Below are positions 7,714 to 15,265 of a DNA stretch of 64,000 bases, in pieces. Position numbers and translations under genes: made by a program. The stretch is taken from the NCBI RefSeq assembly GCF_003259315.1, contig NZ_QLLT01000001.1:434001-498000 (forward strand), read 5' to 3'. The notes beneath the pieces were generated by a model that searched no databases, had not been told where the DNA came from, and saw nothing but the letters and a program-made list of their open reading frames with translations. Position 1 is the first letter of the stretch; each line of letters opens with the position of its first letter. The DNA comes from Kitasatospora sp. SolWspMP-SS2h. Its GTDB lineage: Bacteria; Actinomycetota; Actinomycetes; Streptomycetales; Streptomycetaceae.

Positions 7714-8799
7714 GTGACCCTGCGCATCGATCTCGCCGGGACGCCGCCGGAGCGCGTCCGGTTCGGTGTCTCGCCGCTCGCCGAACTGACCGCGATGCTG
7801 CACGTGCTGGCCTCGCCGGAGCACCACCCGCAGCTGGCCGGGTGGGCGGCCGGGGTGTGGTCGGGCCTGCGCCCCGAGCTGGCCGAGCGGCTGCGGGAGG
7901 CCGAGTTCCTGTGGCGGTCCTCGCGGGCCGACTTCCTGGTGCCGGCCCGGCCCCGGGCCACCCTGGCCGCCGAACTGGACCAGGTCGACCTGATCGGGGA
8001 CGAGCGGTACGCGCACGCCGCGCTGGTCACCACCTGCGGCTCGAACCGGCGCACCTTCGCCGGCCGCTCCCCGCTGCACGACCCGGCCGCCCGCGCCGAC
8101 GCGCTGGACCGGGCGCAGGCCCGCGGCCCCGTCCAGGAGGCGTTCGCGGAGCGCCTGCTGGCCGATCCGCCGGCCGTCCGCGCCCGGCTGCGGGAGACCC
8201 TGGAGCGGTGCGCGGAGGCGTTCTTCGACGCCGAGTGGCCCGCGCTGGCCGCCCGCCTGGGCCGGGACGTCCGGGACAAGACCGAGCTGAGCCGCCGTCA
8301 GGGCCTGCCCGCCGCGCTCGCCGAGGTGTCGACGGCGGTCGCGCTCACGCCCGACGGCGGCTCGCTGGTCCTCGACAAGCTCCAGGACTCCGCCGCGCAG
8401 GCCGGCCCGGCCGGCGTCACCTTCCTGCCCAGCGTCTTCGGGCATCCGCACCTGGTCGCGGTGTACGCCCCGGGCTGGCAGCCCGTCGTCCAGTACCCGG
8501 CCGCGGACGGCGACCGCCCCGCGGCCGTCCCGCTGGAGACCGTCGCCCTGCGCCTGGAGGCGCTGGCCCACCCCGTCCGGCTGCGGCTGGTCCGCACCCT
8601 GGCCCGCGGCCCGCACACCACCGGCGAACTCGCCCGCGCCTGGGAGCTCACCCCGCCCGAGGTCTCCCGGCACCTCGCCGTGCTGCGCCGGGCGGGCCTG
8701 CTCACCGCCCGCCGCCGCGGCCGCCACGTCCATCACGCGCTCGACCTCGGCGCCACCGCCGGGCTCGGCGCCGACCTGCTCTCCGCCGTCCTGCGCTGA
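7714..8799 (+). CDS. DUF5937 family ArsR-type transcriptional regulator
   Basis: A 361-residue protein. A long N-terminal domain begins V-T-L-R-I-D-L-A-G-T-P-P-E-R-V-R-F, typical of actinobacterial DUF5937 proteins. A winged helix follows at about residues 275-345 (R-L-E-A-L-A-H-P-V-R-L-R-L-V-R-T-L and P-E-V-S-R-H-L-A-V-L), which is ArsR-like. Members usually sit beside MFS exporters, as here, and probably repress them until a ligand binds. GTG 7714 was preferred because it matches the family N-terminus and overlaps a GGGAG; an in-frame GTG at 7693 is possible. No cysteine-based metal site is evident in the winged helix. Confidence 0.8.
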   Translation: MTLRIDLAGTPPERVRFGVSPLAELTAMLHVLASPEHHPQLAGWAAGVWSGLRPELAERLREAEFLWRSSRADFLVPARPRATLAAELDQVDLIGDERYAHAALVTTCGSNRRTFAGRSPLHDPAARADALDRAQARGPVQEAFAERLLADPPAVRARLRETLERCAEAFFDAEWPALAARLGRDVRDKTELSRRQGLPAALAEVSTAVALTPDGGSLVLDKLQDSAAQAGPAGVTFLPSVFGHPHLVAVYAPGWQPVVQYPAADGDRPAAVPLETVALRLEALAHPVRLRLVRTLARGPHTTGELARAWELTPPEVSRHLAVLRRAGLLTARRRGRHVHHALDLGATAGLGADLLSAVLR

Positions 8800-8869
8800 G
8801 CACCCGCGCCGACCGGTGCGGCGCGCCGCGCGGTGCGGGTGCCGTCCGGTGCGGTGCGCCGTCCGGTCG

Positions 8870-9466
8870 TCAGGGCGCGGTCGGCGGTTCGGCGTGCAGG
8901 CTCGGCAGGTTGACCACGATCGCCTCCTGGGTGCTGCGGGCGATCACCACCACGGCCTCGTGCGCGGGGTCGGGGTTCTCCTCGCGGTGCGGGACGTACG
9001 GCGGCACGAAGATGTAGTCGCCCGGCCCGGTGCGCAGCCTGACCTCGACCGGCTCGCCGGAGGAGTGGTCCAGGAAGACGAACTCCGGGTGGCCGCTGAC
9101 CACGTGGATCGCGGTCTCCGACTCGCCGTGGTGGTGGTCGGAGGAGGCGGTGGCGGGGGCGACGTGGGTCTGGCCCATCCAGAGCTTCTCCGAGCCGACG
9201 GTGCCTCCGCTGATCGCCGCGAACCGCCGCATCCCCCCGGTCTGCGCGGTGTCGCCGTCGAGCGCGTCGGCCCGGATGTGGTGCAGGCGGGCGCGGAGCG
9301 GGAGGGCGGCGTCCGGGCCGGTGGCGTCCGGCGCGGGCAGGTGCGGGTGGAAGCCCTCACCGGCACAGGTCCGCGCACCCCCGTCGGTCGCGTCGGTCGC
9401 GGCGGTCGCGTCAGACGCGTCGGTCGCGGCGGGCGCCGGAGCGGGACGGTGCGGTTCGGCGGACAC
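8870..9466 (-). CDS. Cupin-domain protein
   Basis: A 198-residue protein with an Ala/Asp/Thr-rich N-terminus (about 45 residues) and one cupin barrel at about residues 70-185. Motif 1 contains H-H-H-G-E-S-E-T-A (metal-binding His and Glu) and motif 2 reads G-D-Y-I-F-V-P-P-Y-V-P-H. The overall pattern matches small metal-dependent cupins (dioxygenases, isomerases or sensors), with no way to choose among them. GTG 9466 was selected because GGGAGA lies 4 bases upstream; the open extension upstream is an Arg repeat, probably untranslated. It is divergent from the Rrf2 regulator. Confidence 0.75.
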   Translation of the reverse strand: MSAEPHRPAPAPAATDASDATAATDATDGGARTCAGEGFHPHLPAPDATGPDAALPLRARLHHIRADALDGDTAQTGGMRRFAAISGGTVGSEKLWMGQTHVAPATASSDHHHGESETAIHVVSGHPEFVFLDHSSGEPVEVRLRTGPGDYIFVPPYVPHREENPDPAHEAVVVIARSTQEAIVVNLPSLHAEPPTAP

Positions 9467-9632
9467 GGGCTCTCCCGGAGGTGGACGGCGGTGGTGCGCA
9501 CGGAGCACCGGCGGACGGCGGCGGGCACGGCGACGGCGGGTGCGTCGGCGGGTGCGACGGCGGAACGCGGTCGCGGCCACGGGGACGCTCGGCGGGGTGC
9601 GCGGGACGAGGGGAACGCTAGGCGCGGCCCGA

Positions 9633-9656
9633 AAAGGATGTCAAGAGGTGTCCTTT
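9633..9656. promoter_or_regulatory. Inverted repeat upstream of the Rrf2 gene
   Basis: AAAGGA (9633-9638) and TCCTTT (9651-9656) are perfect inverted copies 12 bases apart, in a short AT-richer patch of the cupin-Rrf2 intergenic region. It is a candidate operator for the Rrf2 regulator or an upstream activator site. Confidence 0.4.
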
Positions 9657-9692
9657 CGGCCGGACGCCGGACCGGCGGCCCCCGGACGGGAC

Positions 9693-9730
9693 TTGATGAT
9701 CGCCCGGCCCGGTGGATACTTCGGGGTATG
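9693..9730 (+). promoter_or_regulatory. Promoter of the Rrf2 gene, probably leaderless
   Basis: TTGATG (9693-9698) followed after 16-17 bases by GATACT/ATACTT (9715-9721) is a good housekeeping-type promoter. The -10 ends 7 bases before the ATG at 9728, so transcription should begin at or next to the start codon. ATAC (9716-9719) and GTAT (9726-9729) also form a small inverted repeat spanning the -10 and start codon, suited to autoregulation. Confidence 0.55.
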
Positions 9731-10165
9731 CATATTTCCGCCAAGGCGGACTACGCCGCCCGCGCACTGGTCGAGCTGGCTTGCGACACGGGGCGTCCGC
9801 TCACCTGCGAGGCGATCGCCTCGTCCCAGGAGATCCCGTTCCGGTTCCTGAAGTCCGTCGTCGGCGACCTGCGCCGGGCCGGCCTGGTCCGCAGCCAGCG
9901 CGGCTGCGAGGGCGGCTACTGGCTGGGCCGCCCGGCCTCGGACATCACGCTGCTCGACGTGGTGCGCGCCGTGGACGGCGAACTGATCACGCTCCGCGGC
10001 GAACCGCTGGCGGGGCTCGCCTACCCGGGCCCGGCGGACGCGCTGCCGGGGATCTGGCGCGAGGTCGAGGAGCGCACCGGGGAGGTGCTGGCGGGCACCA
10101 CCGTGGCCGCGCTGGTCCGCCGCTCCGGCCGCCCGCTGCCCCGGCCGGTCGCGGAGGCGGTGTGA
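9728..10165 (+). CDS. Rrf2 family transcriptional regulator
   Basis: A 145-residue Rrf2 protein with the winged helix at the N-terminus (M-H-I-S-A-K-A-D-Y-A-A-R-A-L, then F-R-F-L-K-S-V-V-G-D-L and the wing R-S-Q-R-G-C-E-G-G-Y-W-L). Cysteines are at about 21, 27 and 63 but not in the spacing of the IscR/NsrR Fe-S cluster near residues 90-110, so a cluster is not assured. CymR-like Rrf2 proteins sense the state of cysteine synthesis; a sulfur cluster starts 1.3 kb downstream. The stop overlaps the next start (GTGA), so the DsbA-like protein is translationally coupled. Confidence 0.85.
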   Translation: MHISAKADYAARALVELACDTGRPLTCEAIASSQEIPFRFLKSVVGDLRRAGLVRSQRGCEGGYWLGRPASDITLLDVVRAVDGELITLRGEPLAGLAYPGPADALPGIWREVEERTGEVLAGTTVAALVRRSGRPLPRPVAEAV

Positions 10166-11139
10166 CCGGCCGAGGCAGCGGGCCGGAGGCCGTCCGGGCG
10201 GGGAGCGGGCCCGCACCCGAGACCGCACCCGAGACCGCGCTCGAACCCGGACGCGCACCAGTGCCCGGACCCGCCCTCGAAGTCGTCGAGTTCACCGACC
10301 CGTTCTGTCCGTGGGCCTGGGGGTCGGAGCCCGTGCTGCGGGCGCTGCGCCGGGTGCTGGCCGGGGCCGCCGCGCACCGGCGGGTGTTCGGCATCCTGTT
10401 CGACGACGACGAGGACCCGGCGCCGGACCCGGCCGCGGAGGCCGCCTGGTACGGGGAGTTCGTGGCCCGGGTGTCGGCGCACACGGGCGCGCCGCGACCG
10501 GCCCGGCTGCGCTGGGTCGCGGCGAGCAGCTGGCCCGCCTCGCTGGCCGCCGCCGCGGCGGAGCAGCAGGGGCCGCAGGTGGCGGAGCGGGTGCTGCGGC
10601 GGCTGCGCGAGTCGGCGTTCGTCCGGGGCGAGCCGGCCGACACCCCGGAGCGGATCGCCGGGGCGCTGCGCGGGGTGCCCGGCCTGGACGCGGCGGCGCT
10701 GGCGTCGGCTGCGGCCTCGGTGCCGGTGCGGGAGCGGGTGGCGCGGGACCGGGCCGAGACCAGGGCGCCGCGCCCGGAGGTGGTGGGGCTGCGCGGGTCG
10801 GGCCCGCACCCGGGCGGGGCGAAGGAGATCGCGGACGGCCGCCGCTACGCCCTGCCCACGCTGCTGTTCCGCGGCCCGGCGGGGTGCCGGGTGGTCCCGG
10901 GCTGGCGTCCGTCGGCGGAGTACCTGGCGGCGGCCCGGGCGGTGTGCCCGGACCTGCCCGCAGGGAGGCCGGAGGAGCGCCCGGACCCGGCCGAACTGCT
11001 GCGCCGCTACCGGAGCCTGACCGCGCCGGAGTCGCCGGACGGCCCGCCGGACGGCGCGGTGACGGTCGCCACCGCGGGCGGCCCGCTGTACCTGTCGCCG
11101 GAGGAGGCCGCTGTCTGCCCGCTCCTCCCCGCGCCCTGA
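10162..11139 (+). CDS. DsbA-family thioredoxin-fold protein
   Basis: A 325-residue cytoplasmic protein. After a 35-residue Pro/Ala/Glu-rich head comes V-V-E-F-T-D-P-F-C-P-W-A-W at about residues 41-53, the active-site region of DsbA/FrnE-like proteins. Only one cysteine is present (C-P-W-A instead of C-x-x-C), so it would act as a monothiol or a GST-like protein rather than a disulfide oxidase. Later G-A-K-E-I-A-D-G-R-R-Y-A-L-P-T provides the cis-Pro. GTG 10162 overlaps the rrf2 stop by 4 bases. It is probably co-regulated with that redox or sulfur sensor; the substrate is unknown. Confidence 0.75.
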   Translation: MTGRGSGPEAVRAGSGPAPETAPETALEPGRAPVPGPALEVVEFTDPFCPWAWGSEPVLRALRRVLAGAAAHRRVFGILFDDDEDPAPDPAAEAAWYGEFVARVSAHTGAPRPARLRWVAASSWPASLAAAAAEQQGPQVAERVLRRLRESAFVRGEPADTPERIAGALRGVPGLDAAALASAAASVPVRERVARDRAETRAPRPEVVGLRGSGPHPGGAKEIADGRRYALPTLLFRGPAGCRVVPGWRPSAEYLAAARAVCPDLPAGRPEERPDPAELLRRYRSLTAPESPDGPPDGAVTVATAGGPLYLSPEEAAVCPLLPAP

Positions 11140-11394
11140 ACCCGGCCCCGCACCCCGGCCCGGAGCCCCGGCCCCGGAGCCCCGACTCCAGAGCCCTCCG
11201 CCACCCGGCCCCCGCATCACCGTTTCCCACCCTGCGAGACATACCTTCCCGGATCGCGAGACGTCGGACGCGGGCGCCGATCGGCCCGCAGCTCACCACC
11301 CTCGACCCGACGGTCCGTCAGTTTCCTTCCGCTGCGCCGCGATTGGCACCTCACCCCGCATCCGACGGCCGTCCCGGCGGTCCGCCACCCAATG
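11140..11394. other. Intergenic region before the sulfur cluster
   Basis: Downstream of the DsbA-like gene the sequence begins with CCCCGGCCC-type repeats (11143-11180) and then becomes less GC-rich toward 11390. Long frames on the minus strand here run through promoter and leader elements and have no coding character. No gene is supported. Confidence 0.5.
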
Positions 11395-11416
11395 GGACAC
11401 CTTTTGGTGTCCATTG
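11391..11416. promoter_or_regulatory. Palindromic operator at the leader-peptide promoter
   Basis: GGACACC (11395-11401), TTTT loop, GGTGTCC (11406-11412) is a perfect 7-bp inverted repeat. With one bulged G it extends outward (AATGG left, CCATTG right). It touches the -35 hexamer at 11414, so a protein bound here would block or assist RNA polymerase. Confidence 0.6.
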
Positions 11417-11450
11417 ACACCGGGCCCGCCCGCCCGACAGGATGGCGGCA
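11414..11450 (+). promoter_or_regulatory. Promoter of the organosulfur cluster
   Basis: A perfect TTGACA (11414-11419), 18-base spacer and CAGGAT (11438-11443) resemble strong Streptomyces housekeeping promoters. The expected start site, 6-7 bases after the -10, coincides with the ATG of the leader peptide at 11450, making that ORF leaderless. Confidence 0.65.
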
Positions 11451-11524
11451 TGCTTTCGACGCACCCCAACGTGGTGTGCCGCTACGTGGACTTCCGGCGC
11501 ACCAGCAGCGATCTCTGTCTCTGA
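11450..11524 (+). CDS. Sulfur/cysteine leader peptide (24 residues)
   Basis: A 24-codon ORF (ATG 11450, TGA 11522-11524) whose product has R-Y-V-D-F-R-R in the middle and ends T-S-S-D-L-C-L. This matches short actinobacterial leader peptides of the pattern R-H-V-D-(L/F)-x-R-x-S-x-L-C found in front of sulfur-assimilation genes, where translation through Cys codons is thought to sense Cys-tRNA. Cys codons are TGC (10) and TGT (23). It appears to be leaderless. Between it and the first transporter gene are 263 bases with hairpins that could form an attenuator. Too short for normal gene callers, hence easily missed. Confidence 0.72.
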   Translation: MLSTHPNVVCRYVDFRRTSSDLCL

Positions 11525-11787
11525 GTGCCCCCCTCCGCGCCGGCGGCACCGCTCGCCCGCGCTCCCGGAACACGGCCGTCCCGCGCCGTGCGGCAGGCCC
11601 CGGCCGCCGTTCCCGGGCCTCCTCCTGCCAGGCTCCGTCCCGCCCGTGACCGGGCGGCGGCGGCTGCCGCCCCCTCCCCCTGTCGGTGCCCTGTCGCGCC
11701 GTCGTGCCCGTTCCCCGCCGTCCGCGGTCCCCCGCGTCGACGCCTGCGTCCGGGCACCCGCCGCGCCGTGAAAGGTGACGCACGCCC
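11525..11787 (+). promoter_or_regulatory. Candidate attenuator between leader peptide and transporter genes
   Basis: This 263-base untranslated stretch holds hairpins such as CACGGC/GCCGTG (11571-11590) and GGGCGGC/GCCGCCC (11652-11672, followed by a C-rich run). A GAAAGGTGAC ribosome-binding site for the solute-binding protein ends it. Position after a Cys-ending leader ORF suggests transcription attenuation or Rho access, but the alternative structures were not modelled. Confidence 0.4.
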
Positions 11788-13338
11788 ATGACCAGCTCCG
11801 CCCTGCCCTCCTCCCCCCTCGCCAGACGTTCCTTCCTCGGCCTCGGCCTGGGCGCGGGAGCCGCCCTCGCCCTGGCCGCGTGCGGCGGCGCCACGGTCGC
11901 GCAGACCGGCGCGTCCGGCAGCTCCGGCACCCTCAAGTGGGGCTGGGCGCTGCCCACTTCGTGGGACCCGGTGTTCTCCTCGGCGGGCTGGGACGTGCAC
12001 GTGCTCTCCCTGGTGTACGCCGGTCTGACCAAGCTCGACCAGAGCGGGAAGGCCGTCCCCGCGCTGGCCACCGGCTGGAAGTACGACGCCGACGGCACCC
12101 GGCTGACCTTCACCCTGCGCCCCGGCCTGGTCTTCGAGGACGGCACGCCGCTGGACGCCACCGCGGTGAAGAAGAGCCTGGACCGCGGCCGCACCGACCC
12201 CAAGTCGCTGGTCGCCCCGCAGCTGACCCAGGTCAAGCAGGTACTGGCCCCGGACGCCACCACCGTGGTGATCGAACTCGCCTCGCCCGACTACCAGTTG
12301 CCCAACCTGCTGGCCGGCAAGACCGGCCTGGTGGTGAACCCGAAGTCGTTCGAGTCGGACCCCGCGGCGCTGGCCTCCAAGCCGGCCGGCGCGGGCCCGT
12401 TCAGCCTGGTCTCCTACGTCCAGAACAGCAAGGCCGTGCTGCGGCGCAACCCGCACTACTGGGACGCCGGGTCGATCGGGCTGGAGAACTTCGAGGTCTA
12501 CCCGCTGCCGGACGCCGCCACCGTGGTCAGCGGCCTGCAGTCCGGGCAGTTCGACGTCGCGCAGATCCCCGGCAGCCAGGTCGAGGCCGCGAAGGCCGCG
12601 GGCCTGGAGGTGCAGGAGATCCCGTCGCTGGTGGTGGCGGTGCTGGACGTCAACACCACCAAGGCGCCGTTCGACAACCCGGACGTGGTGGAGGCGCTGA
12701 AGTACGCGATCGACCGCGAAGCCCTGGTGAAGACCCAGCTGTTCGGGCACGGCGAGGTCAACTACCAGCCGTTCCCGAAGGGTTACGTCGGCTACGACGC
12801 CGGCTCGGCCGACCTGTTCCGCTACGACCCGGACAAGGCGCGGGCCCTGCTGGCGAAGGCCGGCCACCCGGACGGCGTGGACCTGACGCTGACCACCACC
12901 GCCGCGCAGGGCCTGCCCGAGCAGGTGCAGGCGCAGCTGAAGGAGGTCGGCATCCGGGCGCAGATCGAGGTGATCCCGGCGGCGCAGGCCACCCAGATCG
13001 TCTACGTGCAGCACTCCAGGGCGCTGTTCACCGACCAGTTCGCGGGCCGCGACTCGGCCGCCCAGGCGTTCCAGGTGCTGTTCGGCGAGCAGGGGCTGAT
13101 GAACCCGGGCCGCAGCACGCCGCCCGAGCTGCTGGCCGCCGTGCAGCAGGTGTCGCGCACGCCGCTGGACTCGCCGGACTACCCGAAGGCGCTCCAGGCG
13201 GCGACCGCGCTGGCGGTGCGGACGATGCCGAACGTGTTCCTGTACAGCGTGCCGCGGCTGCTGGCCCGGCGGAAGTCGGTGTCGCCGATCCCGGCGTTCA
13301 CCGTGGTGCAGCGCTTCGAGGGGGTGAGCGTCGCGTGA
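11788..13338 (+). CDS. Peptide-type ABC transporter solute-binding lipoprotein (SBP family 5)
   Basis: A 516-residue lipoprotein of the DppA/OppA class that captures ligand outside the membrane for the downstream permeases. The signal has a twin-arginine motif (R13-R14-S-F-L) and a lipobox L-A-A-C with Cys32. The family signature lies at about residues 85-130 (L-T-F-T-L-R-P-G-L-V-F-E-D-G-T-P-L-D-A and V-K-K-S-L-D). It is the first structural gene after the leader peptide. The stop overlaps the permease start (GTGA). Given the enzymes encoded downstream the ligand is probably a sulfur-containing organic molecule too large for SsuA-type systems; this is inferred from context. Confidence 0.9.
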   Translation: MTSSALPSSPLARRSFLGLGLGAGAALALAACGGATVAQTGASGSSGTLKWGWALPTSWDPVFSSAGWDVHVLSLVYAGLTKLDQSGKAVPALATGWKYDADGTRLTFTLRPGLVFEDGTPLDATAVKKSLDRGRTDPKSLVAPQLTQVKQVLAPDATTVVIELASPDYQLPNLLAGKTGLVVNPKSFESDPAALASKPAGAGPFSLVSYVQNSKAVLRRNPHYWDAGSIGLENFEVYPLPDAATVVSGLQSGQFDVAQIPGSQVEAAKAAGLEVQEIPSLVVAVLDVNTTKAPFDNPDVVEALKYAIDREALVKTQLFGHGEVNYQPFPKGYVGYDAGSADLFRYDPDKARALLAKAGHPDGVDLTLTTTAAQGLPEQVQAQLKEVGIRAQIEVIPAAQATQIVYVQHSRALFTDQFAGRDSAAQAFQVLFGEQGLMNPGRSTPPELLAAVQQVSRTPLDSPDYPKALQAATALAVRTMPNVFLYSVPRLLARRKSVSPIPAFTVVQRFEGVSVA

Positions 13339-14372
13339 GCGCGGCGCTCCCGGCGGCGGGCCCGCGGTCGCGGGCCGCCGGGTGGGTGGTGCGCCGGACG
13401 GCCCGGGCGCCCCGGTCGCTGGGACGGGTGCTGGCGTCCGCCGCCACGGTCTTCCTGCTCTCCTCGCTGCTCACCTTCGCGCTCGGCGCGGTCTCCGACG
13501 CCAACCCGGCGGCGGCGGTGCTCGGCGAGACCGCGACGCCCGCCGACATCGCCCGGATGGACCACGAGTTCGGCCTGGACCGGCCGCTGTGGGCGCAGTT
13601 CGGCAGCTGGCTGGGGCACGCCGTGCGCGGTGACCTGGGCCGGTCCTGGTTCACCACCCTGCCGGTGGCGGACTCGATCTCGGCCGCCCTGCCGGTGGAC
13701 CTGTCGATCGCCGGGCTGGCCCTGCTGTTCGCCGTCCTGCTGGGCGCCGCCGCGGGCATCGCGGCGGCCCTGCGCCCGGGCACCCGGCTGGACCGGTCGG
13801 TGACCGCGCTGTGCACCCTGCTGGGCACGCTGCCCGCGTTCGTGGTCGCGATCGGCCTGATCACGCTGGTGTCGGTGCAGCTGCGGCTGCTGCCCTCGGG
13901 CGGCTACGTGCCGCTGGGCCAGGACCCGGGCCAGTGGCTGCGGTTCGCGCTGCTGCCCGCCCTGGCGCTGAGCCTGGACGCGGCGGCGGGCATCGCCCGG
14001 CAGTTGCGCACCTCGCTGGTCGGCGCGCTGCGGGAGAACTGGGCGACCGGCGCGACGATGCGCGGGCTGTCCGGCCGCCGGGTGCTGTTCGGGCACGTGC
14101 TGCGCAACGCCGCCGGGCCCGCGGTGACGGTGCTCGGGATGAGCGTGCCGATGCTGATCGGCGGCGCGGTGGTCACCGAGCGGATCTTCAACCTGCCGGG
14201 CATCGCCCAGCTCTCGCTCCAGGCCGCCGAGCAGCACGACGTCCCGGTGATCCAGGGCACCCTGCTGGTGACCGTCGTCGTGGTGCTGGTCGCCAACCTG
14301 GCGGTGGACGCCGGGCTGCTGGCGCTCAACCCCGCCGCCCGTCGGCGCCCGGCCGGGGCGGGTGCGCGGTGA
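13335..14372 (+). CDS. ABC transporter permease, DppB type
   Basis: A 345-residue inner-membrane permease with about six helices. The periplasmic loop after helix 1 reads D-A-N-P-A-A-A-V-L-G, then D-H-E-F-G-L-D-R-P-L-W, normal for DppB/OppB. The EAA-type coupling loop is around E-N-W-A-T-G-A-T-M-R-G-L-S and the C-terminal part has E-R-I-F-N-L-P-G-I. GTG 13335 overlaps the previous stop by 4 bases and its own stop overlaps the next GTG, so transporter subunits are translationally coupled. Confidence 0.9.
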   Translation: MSAALPAAGPRSRAAGWVVRRTARAPRSLGRVLASAATVFLLSSLLTFALGAVSDANPAAAVLGETATPADIARMDHEFGLDRPLWAQFGSWLGHAVRGDLGRSWFTTLPVADSISAALPVDLSIAGLALLFAVLLGAAAGIAAALRPGTRLDRSVTALCTLLGTLPAFVVAIGLITLVSVQLRLLPSGGYVPLGQDPGQWLRFALLPALALSLDAAAGIARQLRTSLVGALRENWATGATMRGLSGRRVLFGHVLRNAAGPAVTVLGMSVPMLIGGAVVTERIFNLPGIAQLSLQAAEQHDVPVIQGTLLVTVVVVLVANLAVDAGLLALNPAARRRPAGAGAR

Positions 14373-15265
14373 GCGCGGCGCTGCGCCGCCCGGTGGTGCG
14401 GGCCTCGCTGGCGGTGCTGGCGGCGGTCGCGCTGCTGGCCGTGTTCGGCGGCCGGCTGGCCCCGCTCGACCCGCTCGCCCAGGACACCGCGCACCTGCTG
14501 CGGGGGCCGGGCGCCGGCCACCTGCTGGGCACCGACTACCTGGGCCGGGACGTGCTCAGCCGGCTGCTCTCCGGCACCGGTCTGTCGGTGGCCGCGGCGG
14601 CCGAGGCGGTCGGCACGGCCCTGCTGCTGGGCGTGCTGCCGGGGCTGGCCTCGGTGCGGTTCTCCGCCCCGCTGGCCTGGGTCTCGCTGCGCGCCGTGGA
14701 CGCCCTGATGACGCTGCCGTTCACGCTGTTCGCGATCGCCGCGGTCGGCGTCCTGGGCAACGGGCTGCACCAGGCGATGCTGGCCCTGGGCGTGCTGCTG
14801 GCCCCGCTGTTCTTCCGGGTCACCCGGGCGGCGGCGCTCGGCCTGGACCGGGCCCAGTACGTGGAGGCCGCCGAGCTGATGGGCGCCGGGCGGCTGACCG
14901 TGCTGCGCACCCACGTGTGGCGCAAGGTGCTGCCGACGGTCGCGGTGACCACGGCGCACGCGCTGGCCACCGCGCTGCTGACGGTCGCCTCGCTGACCTT
15001 CCTCGGCATCGGCGTCCAGCCGCCCGCGCCGACCTGGGGCGGGATGCTCGCCAGCGACCTGGGCTTCCTGGCCCAGCAGCCGTGGGCCCCGGCCGTGCCC
15101 ACCGCACTGATCATGCTGACCGTCGGGGCGCTGAACCTGCTGGCCGACGCGCTGCGGGACGCCGAGCCGTCCGCGCCCGCGCCCGGGGCCCCGGCGGAGC
15201 CGCCCGTCCCGACCCCGCTGCGAGCGCCGGAGGAGGCCCGCGATGAGCACCGCGTCCGTGTCTGA
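14369..15265 (+). CDS. ABC transporter permease, DppC type
   Basis: A 298-residue permease pairing with the DppB-type protein. It has the conserved G-T-D-Y-L-G-R-D-V-L-S-R-L-L motif after the first helix and an EAA loop (E-A-A-E-L-M-G-A-G-R) followed by L-P-T-V-A-V. Helices end at about residue 270, with a Pro/Ala-rich tail that overlaps the following ATPase gene by 23 bases. The shared GTGA with the upstream gene again indicates coupling. Confidence 0.9.
   Translation: MSAALRRPVVRASLAVLAAVALLAVFGGRLAPLDPLAQDTAHLLRGPGAGHLLGTDYLGRDVLSRLLSGTGLSVAAAAEAVGTALLLGVLPGLASVRFSAPLAWVSLRAVDALMTLPFTLFAIAAVGVLGNGLHQAMLALGVLLAPLFFRVTRAAALGLDRAQYVEAAELMGAGRLTVLRTHVWRKVLPTVAVTTAHALATALLTVASLTFLGIGVQPPAPTWGGMLASDLGFLAQQPWAPAVPTALIMLTVGALNLLADALRDAEPSAPAPGAPAEPPVPTPLRAPEEARDEHRVRV

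Noticed and set aside
11217..12263. A 348-codon minus-strand frame across the leader peptide and start of the solute-binding protein gene
   Set aside because: It crosses a promoter, operator and leader ORF, has no domain and is antisense to a convincing lipoprotein gene.
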